64,000 bases of DNA, taken from the NCBI GenBank assembly GCA_900708905.1, contig CAADRB010000056.1:254187-318186 (forward strand). Reading direction: 5' to 3'. This DNA comes from Hymenolepis diminuta. Lineage: Eukaryota; Platyhelminthes; Cestoda; Cyclophyllidea; Hymenolepididae. The notes under the pieces were generated by a model that saw only the letters and a list, made by a program, of their open reading frames with translations, ran no database searches and was not told where the DNA came from. Every line of letters begins with the position of its first letter. Position 1 is the stretch's first letter. Positions 14,501 to 27,238 of this stretch are shown in pieces. Made by a program: the position numbers and the translations under genes.

Positions 14501-17500
14501 TTCTTTTAAGCATCTGTAGAGTCTTAATGATGTCAAAAGACACCGTCATTTGAGTTAAGTATCTCCTACCTTCTGAGCATGTGATTGTTACCATAACATA
14601 TCAGAGCCAGCAGAGCTTTGAATTATACTCATGAATGTTAAAAGTTGATAAGATGTAAACCTGAGATGTTTTAAGCTGTATAATAAACTACGTAAAGAAA
14701 AGTGGTTTTACTCAGAGGATGGACAAAAAAATAATCGTTGCAATAGAATTACTCTGAATTCTAGCTCCAATCAAAAAACAAAGCACAACCAGGTATTATA
14801 AAATCGCTAGCTTTCATAAACATTTAAACTTCGATAATTCCTGGTGTACACCTTTTATCCGACGAGTTTGTAATGGTTTGCGAAATTTGAAATTACGAAT
14901 CGAATGCAAACTTTCACTCTTGGAAGCCAACTTCAATAGCATTTATCATACAATCACTTTCAAAATTAACTTCAGATAACTCAAACTGTGACAGTTTTAA
15001 AGTAAAGGGGCAGTAATTTCAAGACTTCCACTTCCTCTTCCCCTCGTAAATTTTATTCTAAAAGCAATAAATTTCCTTGTGCTAATTTTATTCTTGACTC
15101 AAGCGTGTGATCAAGTGAAATTAAGATTTATTGAACACGAAAACAGGCAAAGGACTAAAAAGAAGTAGCAAGATCATTGAACTGAATTACGGTACATTTG
15201 AAAAATCAGTTCCAACTCTAAAACTATACGTCAAAGTATTCGGGACAAATTCAGAACGGCGTGGTTAAATTAGTTCTCCATCATTAAATAAAGTGCACAC
15301 AATCACCCCTTGGTGGGAATGTTAGACTTACTGATTGTGATAGAGACGAGACCGATGGTGAGATTATCCATAACTGGGGGCCCCTGGTCGTTCACAGCCA
15401 TGTTGTATATAGTCTGCACGGCCTCCACCATAATCTGCACGGACAAGCTTGCCATAATGACAGCGAGGATGATGACAGCTACTGGCTCCAGTCTTTTTCG
15501 CCCTAGGGGAGGGAAGAGTATAACAGACTTGAAAGTAGGGAGGAATTAAAAGTTATTTCACACCATTTAGAGAGAGTTTTTATCGAAGAGATTGGTTGGA
15601 TTACATTCTCGTACGAAGTGAGCAAACTTAGTTTAAAAACGTGTTCTCTCTGCGAGCTTATCATTTGGTTTAGTTCATTACTTAGGCTTATTGCTGTGGC
15701 GTACTTCTCTTAAAGCTCTATACGGCAGTCGGGTCGAGCCTACAACGAATCATATTTTAGGACAATATTCATTAATTCAGCAAAAACTTCCCATTACACT
15801 AAAAATTCTCATTTGTATGACTTTATTTTAAAGAATTATGTAGTCTAAGAGCTAATTTTGGAAAAAGGATAATTCAGACGTACTAGCGGGACCTCTTACG
15901 CTCTTAAAGCATTAGAGACNNNNNNNNNNNNNNNNNNNNNNNATAAACTCCAATGGTGTTCTAAAGAATGACAAATCAAAGATTAGCTAAAGTATTGCCA
16001 TATTCCAACGACCTGTCGGGACCCAAAGGAAGAAAGTAGAAGACTCATCATTCTGATATTATCTCATCCTTATTCGCTTTATTGAGAAAGTGCAAGTGTT
16101 TAAAAAATTTAGGCTAAGAGATTGATCGGCCTCATGTCAACCGGTAAAGTAGCAGTGACGAGACTTCATTCCTAAGCATGCTCAAGGAATTCTATGAATA
16201 TTCGGTTTTGTCTTCTATCAGATATTATACTTTATTCCCTAATAGCGTAAAAGTTTATTTTATTCTTTGAAATTTTGCAACTTGGCGATGTCGTTCTGTG
16301 TTTGTCAGAAGAGGAAATCTATTTCCGAATGAATGAAAGTTCTTTAGAGTTACTTTGAGATAAGATTTGCTCTATGGAACAAACACACTAGTTCAATTAA
16401 AATATGATGGAAGATTTGTTCATCATTACATTAGAAATACACCAAAACTAAATAGCTGTCTATCCACATTCTGTCTCCATAATTAGGAGTGTTTGCGTTT
16501 GAAATTAACCAAGTTCATAATTAACCCACAAAGCTAATTCCCTCCTTTTTCCATTTTATCGATTTTCTGACAATAAATACACTTCAGATTTGTCTTTATT
16601 CAGCCATCATTGTTCACTTTGTCCGATGCGTATTCAGCTTATTCGTTGGCCCAAACAATTGAGATACCGAATCAATAAGCCCTCGCATTTTAAACCCCCA
16701 TAACACCACCCTATCATACACACATCAGTTTTTGGGAGTTTGAATGATGACCTATTGGTGTTAGTTTGTGACCGAGAGGAAAGGCGGTTGATGTTTAGAG
16801 TGATAACTTCAGGAAAAAGCACTCCAATCTCCGTTTTGAGATGTTGTGAAAGGCGTTAAAAGGGCGTCTTTACCTCTCTGAAAACGATTTTGATAACTAC
16901 GAGTTAATTTCCAAAGTGCTAAACTATAAAAGGGTCACTAGAGCGTTTAATTTGAATAGTGTGATTTGGAAGCGAGGCAATATTCAAGTGCCAATAAAAT
17001 TAGCATTAATTTGCAATAGGAAACTCCAGAGTGCTTGCATAATTAAGTGGTTAAAATGTGAATAAGACCCAGCACATGGCGTCCGAGTAAAATGAAACAT
17101 TTCATCAGAAATAGTTTCCCGAAACCAAGGTGAAATTTCTTCCAGAGTGTGCAGTTATTGGATAACCAGATAGTCAATTGATTATCGGGTTCAAAATTCA
17201 CTTATACAAAGTCGATGATTAATAACTATTTACGTTGGTTGGTGCTTATCTATGAAGACATTATTAAAGAAGCATTTTTTATTTTTCATAGGTAATATTA
17301 AAGTAAATTTCAATCAGTTAAAACTTGCTTTTAGAACTTTCAGCCCGTTAACCAGGAATGTCGTGGCACTATGTGGGAGACAATGATTGGGTTTAATTAG
17401 AACTAGAAGGTAGAAGTAATTGAAAAAAGGCGGCTTGTAGTCTATTAGAATCAAATCAAGTTTCATGAAATATATTCATATTGATGCACTGGGGAAAAAC

Positions 17501-20500
17501 TCGTGGATAAAACAACTGCGGACGGAGAAGACAAGATTAAGAATATAATGAGACGTAAGATGACTTAGCATACAAATTTAAGGCAATTTAATTAAGCAAA
17601 CTCGTGTATAGACTAATACAGGAACATCGATGTTACCATAGTAAAATATTCCACGTTTAACTGTTGTCAGAATTCTACAGCCGCTTTTTTCTAGTTTTCG
17701 AAAATCAAAATATTGAACATCGGCCAGTCTGTCCTATGTTTCACTCCTTGGCCTTCAAGTAATTCATTGATTTTCTTACGTTATCCAATTCCATGCTGAG
17801 TTATGAATCACTAATTAATTGCTTTTTCGGCTAACTGCTTTCAAAAAAATCGTCTCCTTCCCCTCATATTCCAACATAAAAAATTTGCCACCTTATTTTC
17901 TACTAATACAATTCGTAAAGCTCCGTTAATGGATTTGGAACATCATAACTACTTTTTATTTACCCATTCCTCATTTTTAAAACATCCACAAATATTTCAG
18001 TGTAAAGCTGTAACTTTCGACATGCATAACTTGAGAGGATATAATTGCAGATAAAAATGGCTGGGATGAAAATGTTATTTTCCTGTTTAGGAAAGCGTTT
18101 TTCAGCGCTCATCTTTAGTAAGAGAAACAAACTCTGCTACTCTCTATATTAGACAGACTTAACCAGCGCAGCTGGCCATTCCAATCACTGGGTGTGAGCC
18201 GATGGGAATCGAAACCGTAATCTCTAATTTGCCAAACAAACATGGTGGCCAATGCGTCAATGATAGTGAACATTTCCCATATTTAAGCAAGAAATTTTCC
18301 AATTCAATCTGTTCATGTAAAACCAAATTCCTTCATACACTGAAAGGGCCTATTCACGACGAAATAGACTTCAAAATGACGGGATTGTAATTGAATTTAT
18401 TTATCATTATTGGAAGAATTTCAACTGCTCCAAACCGTTTAAATATTTATCTCGGCTAGGAAACTTAAGAGTGAGAGGAAAATGCGGAAAGTGTCAATTA
18501 CTAGATTATGAAATCCTAAATGGAATTCTAAAACTGGGGACTGGATGGCCAAAAGTTCATTCGTAATCTTACATTTGCTTGATACTCTCCACATCAGAAA
18601 TCACAAAACTATAATTAGACCATTTTACTTTTCTTCATATTTAAATGCTTTCCCATGATAAAAGTATGTAATGTTTGCGTAGTAATCATAGTAATGTCTG
18701 TAATATTACAATAAATGTGATCAGTGTTCCTCAGGCGCAACGATCAACAGGGATTTCCAGTACCAAATTTACGATTGTCTTAAGTCCTATAAAAGACAAG
18801 GGTCTTTAGAAAGTTACATATCGGAATTTCATATCCCAAATTTGGCAACATATTCGATGTGTCTGCCAAAGGATCTTTGAAAAAGCAACGGCATGTATTC
18901 TTCCGAGCTCAGAAGAGAAGTAAAAGTCCTGAATCCCATGAACCAAATCCCCCCAGTCTTTCTCAAAACTATTTCCTCTTTGTTGTGGTACTATACACTA
19001 TCTTTATAAATTAATTTTTATGGTCATGACAACCACGATAGCAATTCTCTGTATAGCGAAGTGCAAAAAGTATAACATGCTTTTAGATATATTTGTTGAT
19101 AAGATTTATATAAGCCTCATTATTCTTGAACATAGTTTTACTGAAGCCAGAATATTGATAACTGTGGGCAAATAAATGCATGACAAGTCTGATATATCCT
19201 AGAGCAAACTTGAACACTAAGTTAAACTCAACAATATTTAAATCTAACACAATGTCTACTCCTTTCGTCTGTCAGTTTAAGGAACGCAAATAGCTTCTTT
19301 TTTCTAATAGATAATCTTATTGCAAACAATTGCTTCAATATAATATCTGCCCTTACCTGTAGGATAGGAGTAGGGTAAAGATTTTTGCATTTGATGAGCA
19401 GCAATCCACAGCGTGAAGCCGGAAGCTAAATCCACAGCGCTGTCCATCAACGAGGAAATTACAGAAAGGGAATGCGAGAGAATTGAAGCCGTCATTTTGC
19501 AGATAAGAAGGGTCTAAAGATAAGCACAGATGGGAAATGCAAACATCAATTGAAGTAAGATAGTACAGGTTATAATTAAGCGATTTTAGTAATTGACACC
19601 CTATGCGTTATACTCAGTATCACCTTTCATATCACCGATTACTCTCGGCCTCTTCGCGTGTGTTCCCGAAAATTCCCGCATTTTTCAATAGTAGTCATGA
19701 GTTAGACTGTTCTATGGAGAAAACCATCTATTCTTATTCGTTGTAACAGATTTTATCCTATTTCTGTAGTACTCATCTATGCACTCAAATAATAGCACAT
19801 ACATACATAACGCAATAATATTAAAGCAAAAATGATATTCCGACGAGGGAAAACATGTACTTACGAGGTTAAGGAAGAATGTTACCTTGATGAGAGCATT
19901 GTTGAAGCGCTGCTGTCGTCGAGCAGCTTGATTTCGATCTGCCGCACTTTCATCATCGTCTCCCAGGAGTGAAACCGTTGATTGCAAGGCTTCGATCAAC
20001 TTGTCCTGCTTCTTGTAAAATTTCCTTAAATAATATGGCAATGCTGTAAGCGTCATAAAATAGAAAGATACATATACTTCAGCTTTGCTATGTTAAGATC
20101 ATGTAAGCTCCTTAGTATCGTGAAAGATAATTCTGCTTTCTCAGCCTGTTTAATAAAAAAAATCGTTAAAGTGGCAAGATCAATCATCATAATTAAACGA
20201 CCGGTCAGTAAACACTGAGTGTCATGGATAAGAGTTCTTTTCACTAATTTAAGTGACCAAACATGAAATTTGAATCTTGAAACATGAATCGCCCACCAAG
20301 TAAATATTCTACAACCCGTATCTAAAAATCAAACGAAAAGACTCTTTGATACCTTGACTACATTCTCAGCATCTTATCGACCTCTTTCCTTTTTATCATG
20401 AGTTGAACGCGCCGCTAACCAATTTTAGAAGCTTTGCCATTGTGAAAAATTCGAAAATTTTTACCTTACTGTGGGTTATAATAATGTAATAACTCGTCAT

Positions 20501-23500
20501 CATTCACAAACAATTCGATTTCGAATAAGCGATTTGTAGAAAATATGTAAATGAAAGAAAAGCTTTATGAACCATAAAATACTCAAATTGATATCCGATT
20601 CCCTGGAATATATGATGATCTTAAATTAAGCTTCAAAAAATAGAAAAATTCACTATATGTTGTTTGTAAGAAATTTTGACGATAGTCAATTATTACAATG
20701 AGTGAAACCGAAAATAAGCTAAATTTATAAACTCCAATGGGGACCTCCTATAAAACAAACATTCCTTCCTACAAACAGTTCGTACTTGAATAAAATGCTT
20801 ACAGCCTTTCCGTTAAGTCAAATCACTGCAATCCAAAATAAAAGAATTTAACTGAACACAGATGAATCATGAGTAGAATTTTTTATTTCTCCATTTTCAG
20901 ACCTTAAAACTATCTCCCTTACAAAGATGTTTCTGACTAAAAGATGCTCTCTGTCAAATTGGATGTCGAAAGAATGAGCCTTCCCATTTTAATAACATGT
21001 AATCCAGAAAGGTAAACATTCATGCGGAATCCGGTGGTACAAAACTTGATGACGGATCGATATTTACTTAGAACAAAAAAGCAGTCCGCTAAACTTAATT
21101 GTTATTCGCATAACCGTACGCAGCCATTGGTATGTAATCGATATATTGCAGTTCTCACAGCTTAAACCCAGAAGGAATAAAAGAGAAATCATTTAACTCA
21201 AACAACGGCTTCTATCCTTTCTATTAAGAAAGGATAGCTGTTTTAATACAACCTCATATTTATATATATTTAGCTTGTTAAATATAGCAAATACCTGACT
21301 AGAAAAACATTAGTTAAAAAACGTTTTCCAGCGGAACAAATTCTGCTTGTACATTGAAAACATGTGATGCCAAACGCCTTGCCTCAAAGTGTCAGCCATT
21401 GAGTGTCTATCTATCCATCCACCGTCTCTCAGAGCTCCAAGAAATTCGACCCCTTGGAAAATATTCACCTGGATTTGCAAAAGTATATAAAACCGTGCAT
21501 TTCTATCAGCATTGCACAACCATTGTGTTAAGGACCAGCTAGCTAGCAAGAAACTATGTCAGAGTTTCTAATGAGATGCTAATTTCCAGAAAGTCAGAGA
21601 AAAATTTCCAATAGCAAATAGAATTGTGCAAGAATCTCATTGAGAAAGAACTGCAAATTTGAGAGAAGAGGATATGACGTATGTTGAAATCGAGTACTTT
21701 TGGACTGATGTGTTTCTTTTTTTCAAGTGGCCTCAAGTGTCGAATTGAGTGTAAATAAAATGCTGGCATACCTGACTTTTAATGGGAGTTTGCGATCCTC
21801 TGGATTCTCTCCACGGTATTTGTCTGCAAATACAGATATGGGATGTGTCCTCCATTGATCATCTGCAAGGGTGATAAATAGAATCATAAAGATGGGTTAA
21901 TAATAATTTATATTATATTAATAATACACAAATGTAGTCAGCTCTAAAAACTGAAGATGCGCCATTACTTTTTTAAAATTATTTAGCTCTGGGTGCAATC
22001 TCTCTTGTTTCTGACCATCTGGTTTGTGAAGTAGAGGGTAAAGGAAACATACAGGAAAGCAAATTTTTCTTCATCAAAACATACGGCTAATACAAATGGT
22101 AACCAGTCGTCTTCTTTCCATATTGAAGTCTCTTAATTTCACTTTCCTTTCCCTTCAGTATATGTAATTATTGAAAGCTATAAACCTCTGTATCTTAATC
22201 TTACATTAATAATGACCTACTCAGGAAATTAACCATTTGAAGAATAAAGCAATGCATTAGTTTTCCTATCCTTTTTTATAGGTTCTCAGTTGCCCCTTAT
22301 TAAAGCTACAGCCACTCAGACTGAAGGAAGAGGAAAAGGGAAGACTTACACGCAGAAGACAGTTTTGTGTTAGCAAAATTAATTTACTAATATATGTGAT
22401 ATAAATTAAATATGTGATAAATGATTAGCTGTCCAGTTAGTCAATAATTGCAGTGACGACTTCCCACAAGTAGTCTTACATATCCAAATGTGAGCGTGGG
22501 AATCCAATACCCGATAATCCAGGTCACCGTTACTAGGAGTACTCCTTTATTTAACTCAAAAGTTAGTAATAACAAACTCTCCAAAACAGTAAATATTTGC
22601 TAATGTATATATTAAACCTACTTTTCGAGAAAGAAAATGTGGTAATTGTAGCTTTTCGATGGTGTAGGGATCACGGGCTCAATACTCACGATAATCGAAA
22701 TGACTAACCGCAATAATCAATTTTTGTTAACATATAGGTGATTGAATGTGAGTTTCCTAAGCAAACATTTCAGGTTAATTTTATCAGTGATTGCTGGAAG
22801 AAACAGTAGTCAACGTGCACGTATGTTAAGTAAAAGGTCATAAGATCATGACCCACTGGTGCACATCCAATGTTGTGGATGATTAGCCTCATCGATTAAA
22901 AAAGAGATGGCAGAATGTGAGTTTCTCTTCAGAGTAGCCCTATAAAACCTTACATCTACCTAATTTAGGTGTTTTTAACGATCCTCTTAATGAACATTTG
23001 ATGTTCTTCCATCTGAATAATAGGGCAATGATCTCCTCTCTTAGTAAAACAGCATTAAATGAGCGGCTTAATGATCGAACACAAATCAGTTAGCTTCAAA
23101 TAACGTGTCAGCGGATTAGTAAAGCATGTATACAGCTGCCACTATCAATGGAAAATTAACTTAGAGAGAAACAAGCTCTAACATATTTCTTGCTCAAATA
23201 TGGCTCCAATATTATGCTACTCTAGACACTTGTAGAAACTTCCAAGTTTTCCTTAAAATTACAGTAACAATTTCCTCATGAAAATGGCTCCAAGAGGTTT
23301 TACTTGTGATTGAAGACATTTTCTTGCGGAGACTGTCTGATTATCGGATTGCTGACCTAAAATTCTGGTGAGTTCATACATCAACATACTTGGCAGTTGG
23401 TATAAAACCATGGTTATTTTTACCAGTTTCCATTTATCATCTGTTGTGAACTTAGGAGATATATGGATCGAGTGTTATGCGTAGTTTATGAGAAAGGATT

Positions 23501-24538
23501 GCATAAGAGCTGCATTTTTAAGAGTCAGAAAATTTGTCAGTCATGCGAAACACAATCCTTTATTCCAATTTCACACACCTGGAGAACATAATATAATCAC
23601 TTATAAAACTGATCAAAATATAACCAGTTATAGTCAGCAATCTATGAATGGCATTGCCAAAGAAAGCAATGTTGAATTCCGGACGTAGTCTGAAAGTAAA
23701 TAAAAAAGGGAATCGCTCCACATTACTAATCTTAATTAATCTTATTTCTCTAATCAGTTATAAATTAGAAATTTGATAATTAGTCTTAAAGGGTAAATCG
23801 AACTCATGATGTACGGATTGGATATTGATATAAGATATCATTAGAAGGAAGAATTTGACGGTTATTCTTTGCCAAAATGTTCAAGCATTACCTTTTTTAA
23901 TTTGAAACAAATCGGCAGCTCAAATCCTTCAAGCAAGTGTCTTTTGAAATCAGGAAAATAGTCAATTACTCCTTTGAAAAAGTTTCATTCATCACGCAAC
24001 TTGATATATGCTTGTCAAAGTCCATGGTAATTAAATAATCGGTTGAGAAATCTGAAATGAGTGTCATTAACATGAATTGGTAACGTAATTAAAAATATGG
24101 CAACGTCCAGAGAGGAATACTTTGAAAGAAAATCATAGTTGAAGTATATCAGAGACAGACAGAAATGTAATAAAATAGTGCAGTTTCATCTTTAAATAAT
24201 GTCTATTTCTAATCTGGATCAACAGCTCTCATTATTTGTAATTCAGTCAATTTTAGAAGAGGGAGGCAATAGAAAGAAAATTTTGGCATATTCACAGTTA
24301 TTATTACATTTTTGCTACTTAATTTTGCATTAATCAGGGTTCTAGTTAAATTTTCTCCAATTAACGTCAATTTAACAGAAAAATACACACAAACCTTTTT
24401 TGGAGTTGTTTTTTGGTTGCGTGGCATCATTATTGTGAGAAATTTTGCTTTCTTCGTCGGAATCGAAGTCATTTGTCCAATTGCCAGTATCAACCGTGGT
24501 GGGATCAGAGGTAGGCAACCGGGTGTCAGACTCCTTGG
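5514..24538 (-). CDS. Cation diffusion facilitator, manganese type (first exon not found)
   Basis: Multi-exon metal/proton antiporter of the CDF (SLC30/MTP) family. Exons, in transcript order: 24538-24395, 21862-21772, 20024-19865, 19513-19357, 15502-15332, 12039-11902, 6794-6705, 5882-5740, 5675-5514, all phase-consistent. The N-terminal tail is acidic and polar. A cytosolic [12 protein letters not shown] motif precedes TM1. TM2 holds MDSAVD (DxxxD) and TM5 is preceded by NDQLND (a second DxxxD), the pair typical of Mn-type CDFs. [12 protein letters not shown] is TM6. The C-terminal domain contains [18 protein letters not shown] and ends with [18 protein letters not shown], as in plant and fungal MTP8-11. 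About 410 residues are visible and the family usual is near 400. The start codon is uncertain: the most 5' exon has an acceptor at 24539-24540, so at least one upstream exon should exist. The substrate (Mn2+, possibly Zn2+) and membrane (Golgi, vesicle or plasma) are inferred from the family. Confidence 0.9.
11377..11665 (+). repeat. Dispersed repeat family D, copy 1
   Basis: About 290 bp that matches 20184-20495 in the same orientation. Shared landmarks in order are catcataattaaac, accggtca, gtaaatactgtacaac/gtaaatattctacaac, gataccttgac, and ttaccgtggattacgatgtaataa. Many substitutions separate the two copies, so the duplication is old. No TG/CA termini or coding capacity were seen. Confidence 0.6.
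11837..11867. repeat. Perfect 13-bp inverted repeat (hairpin)
   Basis: TTCCATTCACTAA at 11837-11849 is followed by a 5-nt loop and its exact complement at 11855-11867. It lies in a CDF intron, 35 bp from the exon at 11902. Confidence 0.75.
12040..15331. other. Intron of the CDF gene with an old LTR fragment
   Basis: A 3.3-kb intron between the exons for TM4 halves. No exon-like sequence was seen. It carries a fragment similar to the LTR-like block in VPS15 intron 17 (see 13560-13790). Confidence 0.5.
13560..13790 (+). repeat. Degenerate LTR-like fragment, family C
   Basis: Shares with 52915-53085 the ordered landmarks gtgaactaa.atgaatt, a run of tac/gtatat, gttcg, ataagaag.tttcac/taagaagttttcgc, caacgagaattt, gttttcctt.ttc, and gggcttgtggat/ggcttgtagat. 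The homology is clear but eroded, and the ends cannot be fixed. Confidence 0.5.
15503..19356. other. Intron of the CDF gene containing an assembly gap
   Basis: A 3.9-kb intron with no supported exon. The gap at 15920-15942 lies inside it. A stretch on the minus strand at about 18175-18225 has a B-box-like ggtttcgattcccatc, too weak to call as a tRNA relic. Confidence 0.5.
15920..15942. other. Assembly gap (23 N)
   Basis: Run of 23 N bases inside a CDF intron. No coding sequence is interrupted in the gene model. Confidence 0.98.
20184..20495 (+). repeat. Dispersed repeat family D, copy 2
   Basis: Partner of 11377-11665, about 310 bp long with several extra short insertions. It lies in a CDF intron. 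Both copies are in the same orientation, about 8.8 kb apart. Confidence 0.6.
21212..21237. repeat. Perfect 11-bp inverted repeat (hairpin)
   Basis: CTATCCTTTCT at 21212-21222, a 4-nt loop, and the exact complement at 21227-21237. It lies in a CDF intron; no function can be assigned. Confidence 0.7.
21863..24394. other. Intron of the CDF gene
   Basis: A 2.5-kb AT-rich intron with no recognised exon, repeat or RNA gene. Confidence 0.45.
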
Positions 24539-25970
24539 CTGAAAATATTAGGCTTAAATTGAATGTCCTATTAAACATGAAACGATTCCTTCAAAATTAT
24601 GCTAAGCAAAATAACACACTAATTTCGGAATAAGAGATCATATTACTCTGCGTTACATAATCATTGCTTGCCGAAAAATTATGTCAAGAAATAAAACTGG
24701 AATAAACGAAATAATTTTAAATGAGGCATGTATTAGCATATTGAAACTATACAGGTTATTCAATGATATAAAAGAGTGATAAGGGACTATTTTGCACGCA
24801 TAATAAGAGGTGTTTTCCTCTTATCACTGACCATTTCCATAAAATTTAACCAAGAATTCGAACTCACATTTCCTAAGGAAGGTCATGCTGACCGAGGGAT
24901 TCAATAATGCAGACAAGCTATTTGGGGATCGAATTTATTAGATCAAACAAAATATTATGTCAAATATTCATATTTATGTCAATTAAACCCTAAAAGATAA
25001 TGTTAATTTAAACCAAATGTTTAATTAGCTGCATTAGTAAATACTTTGATGGTCAATATATAGTTATAGTAATATTAATCGTAGTTAATATGTTGTAGTA
25101 ATGGCATTATGGTAACGATAATTTTAAAAAATATTTACTATGCAAAGAGACCTATTAATGTCATTTTTCGATATTTGGCATAATGAATAATATATTGTAA
25201 TTTCCAAATTTCGTCTATTTTAGGAACTAGATGAATGGATCAATAATAATTTTTAAACAGTATAGAAAATGGCGTTTGCTTAAAATTGTGCTTGTTAGAA
25301 GCGGAAATATGATAAAAAATTACGATTTGTAAGATATTCTAAATCTCTCACTAGATATGGCTTTAACTTCACTATCTTGTAGGAGTCAGAGAAACAGTTG
25401 CCATTTGTTTGGATCACAGAATGAAGTATGTGAGAACCTGCAATATTTTGAAGTATGCCAGGAGGTGGTTTGAAGTATTTGGATTTTCGTTCGTTCGCCT
25501 CTTTTCAATGATATGGAAATTCCACATTACCTTTTAAATGAGTGGACCATTCTAGGAAATTGAATGATAACTTGCAAGAATCTTAGCAGGGATAGAACAC
25601 TGCACTTCATACACTTAGTCAGAGCATATTACCGTTCTTTATGTGGGAATATAATGGAATTATTGTATAGCCAAGAGGATGCGAATGAGCCACCAAATCG
25701 GATGAGTAATAGGCTTGATAGCAGCACATAAAGATTAGGGATATTCAAACCATAAACTTTAACAAATCACATAATAAGTGGAGTCCCCCAGTCATGGATT
25801 ATAGTCATTACATCCTCTCACTGTGAGATATTAAGATTACTTCAATGATGTCCAATGAATGGGACACTATGAGGCATAAAAATGAACAGACATGTTCTTC
25901 TAATAGGTAACTGATACTTATATTTCCTAAATATTTGAGATATTTTCAAATGCAAATCGTGGGAATACAC
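24539..25970. other. Region upstream of the visible CDF exons
   Basis: The missing first exon and promoter of the minus-strand transporter should lie here or further right. No start codon with a usable donor was identified with confidence. A near inverted repeat AGTGATAAG / CTTATCACT occurs at about 24776 and 24821. Confidence 0.4.
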
Positions 25971-25974
25971 AATT

Positions 25975-26160
25975 TCACATCATGACATATGTTTTATTCT
26001 TATATATCATTTTACATCGTCGTCAGTTAGCATCGTAATGGAAGGAAATTCATTCAAATTTTATTAGGAATCAAAGGGTGGAAAGTGAAGAATCTTACAT
26101 GGAAGGATTATTATGGGAGAAGAATTATTTTATGATTTGTAACATTAAGAATTTAACTTA
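25975..26160 (+). repeat. Duplicated flank of the LTR cluster, copy 1
   Basis: Resembles 27835-28015 in the same orientation. The best shared stretch is gggtggaaagtgaagaatcttaca / tggtggaaaataaagaatctcaca followed by aattatttt. The identity is moderate. It shows that the insertion site sequence itself is repeated about 1.86 kb away. Confidence 0.5.
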
Positions 26161-26169
26161 CTGTAATAT

Positions 26170-26497
26170 TGTTATAGCCAGTAGATGTCTATCAACATCC
26201 GGCAATTAGAAATGATTGACTGGCGATAAGGCCTCCACTACAGTGTCCACAGACGGTCCCGCTGTGTTTGCGTGCTTGTACATAGATATCTAAACAGATT
26301 TCTACCATCACACCGAGACACCGACGAGACATGACTGATGTCTAACGAAGAAATGTTTTGTATATAAACCTAATTTGCATATTAATAAATTGGAGGTGGC
26401 AGACAAGTCACCTCCCAACAGATCTGTCGACATGAGTGACTTGACCTGTTCTATCTATTCGATCAATGTGGCCCCGATAGACCATTGCATTATTTCA
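26170..26497 (-). mobile_element. Solo LTR-like element, family A, copy A1
   Basis: A 328-bp element in minus orientation, beginning TGAAATAATG and ending GGCTATAACA. It is flanked by a perfect 5-bp target-site duplication AATAT at 26165-26169 and 26498-26502. From element position 12 to about 324 it is identical to copy A3 at 27486-27813, which lies in the opposite orientation. It includes the POU octamer ATGCAAAT and a TTTATATA box in the element's sense strand. It has no coding capacity. TG...CA ends plus a 5-bp duplication are the marks of a solo LTR; a very short LTR-type non-autonomous element is the alternative. Confidence 0.88.
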
Positions 26498-26944
26498 AAT
26501 ATTCTCTAGCTTTTGGATGCCGAAAATATATTTATCTCACAGTTACCCATAATGTGGTTCAGGAGTGGGTTGTAGCATGTACATTTTCATTTTTATATAC
26601 CCAAGAAGGTTGTATACACATATACACATACATACGTATATGCATAAAAATATAGACATTCATGCTAAGATCGTGTAAAAACATGTACTTTTGAAACAAA
26701 TCGCTTTGAGATAACACCAGATATAAATATACTGTGGTAAGTATTTGGTAAAACATTGATTTCATTTGTAGGTCGTTTGAGACAGCACCAGAACAGAAAT
26801 TCTGCCAGTGGAACAATATCCGTGAAAAAATTTCTACTTAAGTTGTTTTAATTGGGAAATTGATGTGATAAGTGTATGAATCAATTATGCTTTGACCTTG
26901 TGCTCATTAATAGTGGGCTAAAATGCATAATTATATCTCAAATT

Positions 26945-27238
26945 TGTTATAACGTTAAGTCTGGCGAGGCCACATCGATCTAATATCTGGAATAAGTCAA
27001 GCCACTCATGTAGCCAGATCAGTTCGGAGGTGACGGGCAAGTCATCCCACTTCATTAAAAAGTAAATTAAATTTATACGCAAAACATTTCCTCGTTAGAC
27101 GTCAGTCGTGTTTCGTCTTCGGAGTCTCGACGCGATAATCGACACCCGTTTAGGCATCTGTGTGCAAACAAACAGCCTGTGGACACTATAATGGAGATCT
27201 TATCGTCAGGTGTTGATAGACCTTTGCTAACTATAGCA
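26945..27238 (+). mobile_element. Solo LTR-like element, family A, copy A2 (older)
   Basis: A 294-bp copy beginning TGTTATAACG and ending CTATAGCA, with a perfect 5-bp target-site duplication AAATT at 26940-26944 and 27239-27243. It aligns along its whole length with A1 and A3 but carries many substitutions and deletions, so it inserted earlier. It lies between A1 and A3. Confidence 0.85.

Larger units (their letters stand above)
20025..21771. other. Intron of the CDF gene
   Basis: Contains repeat D copy 2 (20184-20495) and a perfect 11-bp stem hairpin at 21212-21237. A 68-bp exon-like stretch at 20078-20145 has both splice signals but breaks the reading frame and was left out of the gene model. 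Confidence 0.5.

Noticed and set aside
18175..18225. tRNA B-box-like sequence on the minus strand
   Set aside because: No A-box at a suitable distance and no cloverleaf pairing.
20078..20145. 68-bp exon-like stretch in the CDF gene
   Set aside because: It has acceptor and donor signals, but joining it to the exon ending at 21772 gives an early in-frame stop, whereas skipping it keeps the protein in phase.
26290..26380. Hammerhead-ribozyme-like CTGATG...GAAATG in LTR family A
   Set aside because: The conserved A after CUGANG is U in A1 to A3, and GAAA does not follow a closed stem II.
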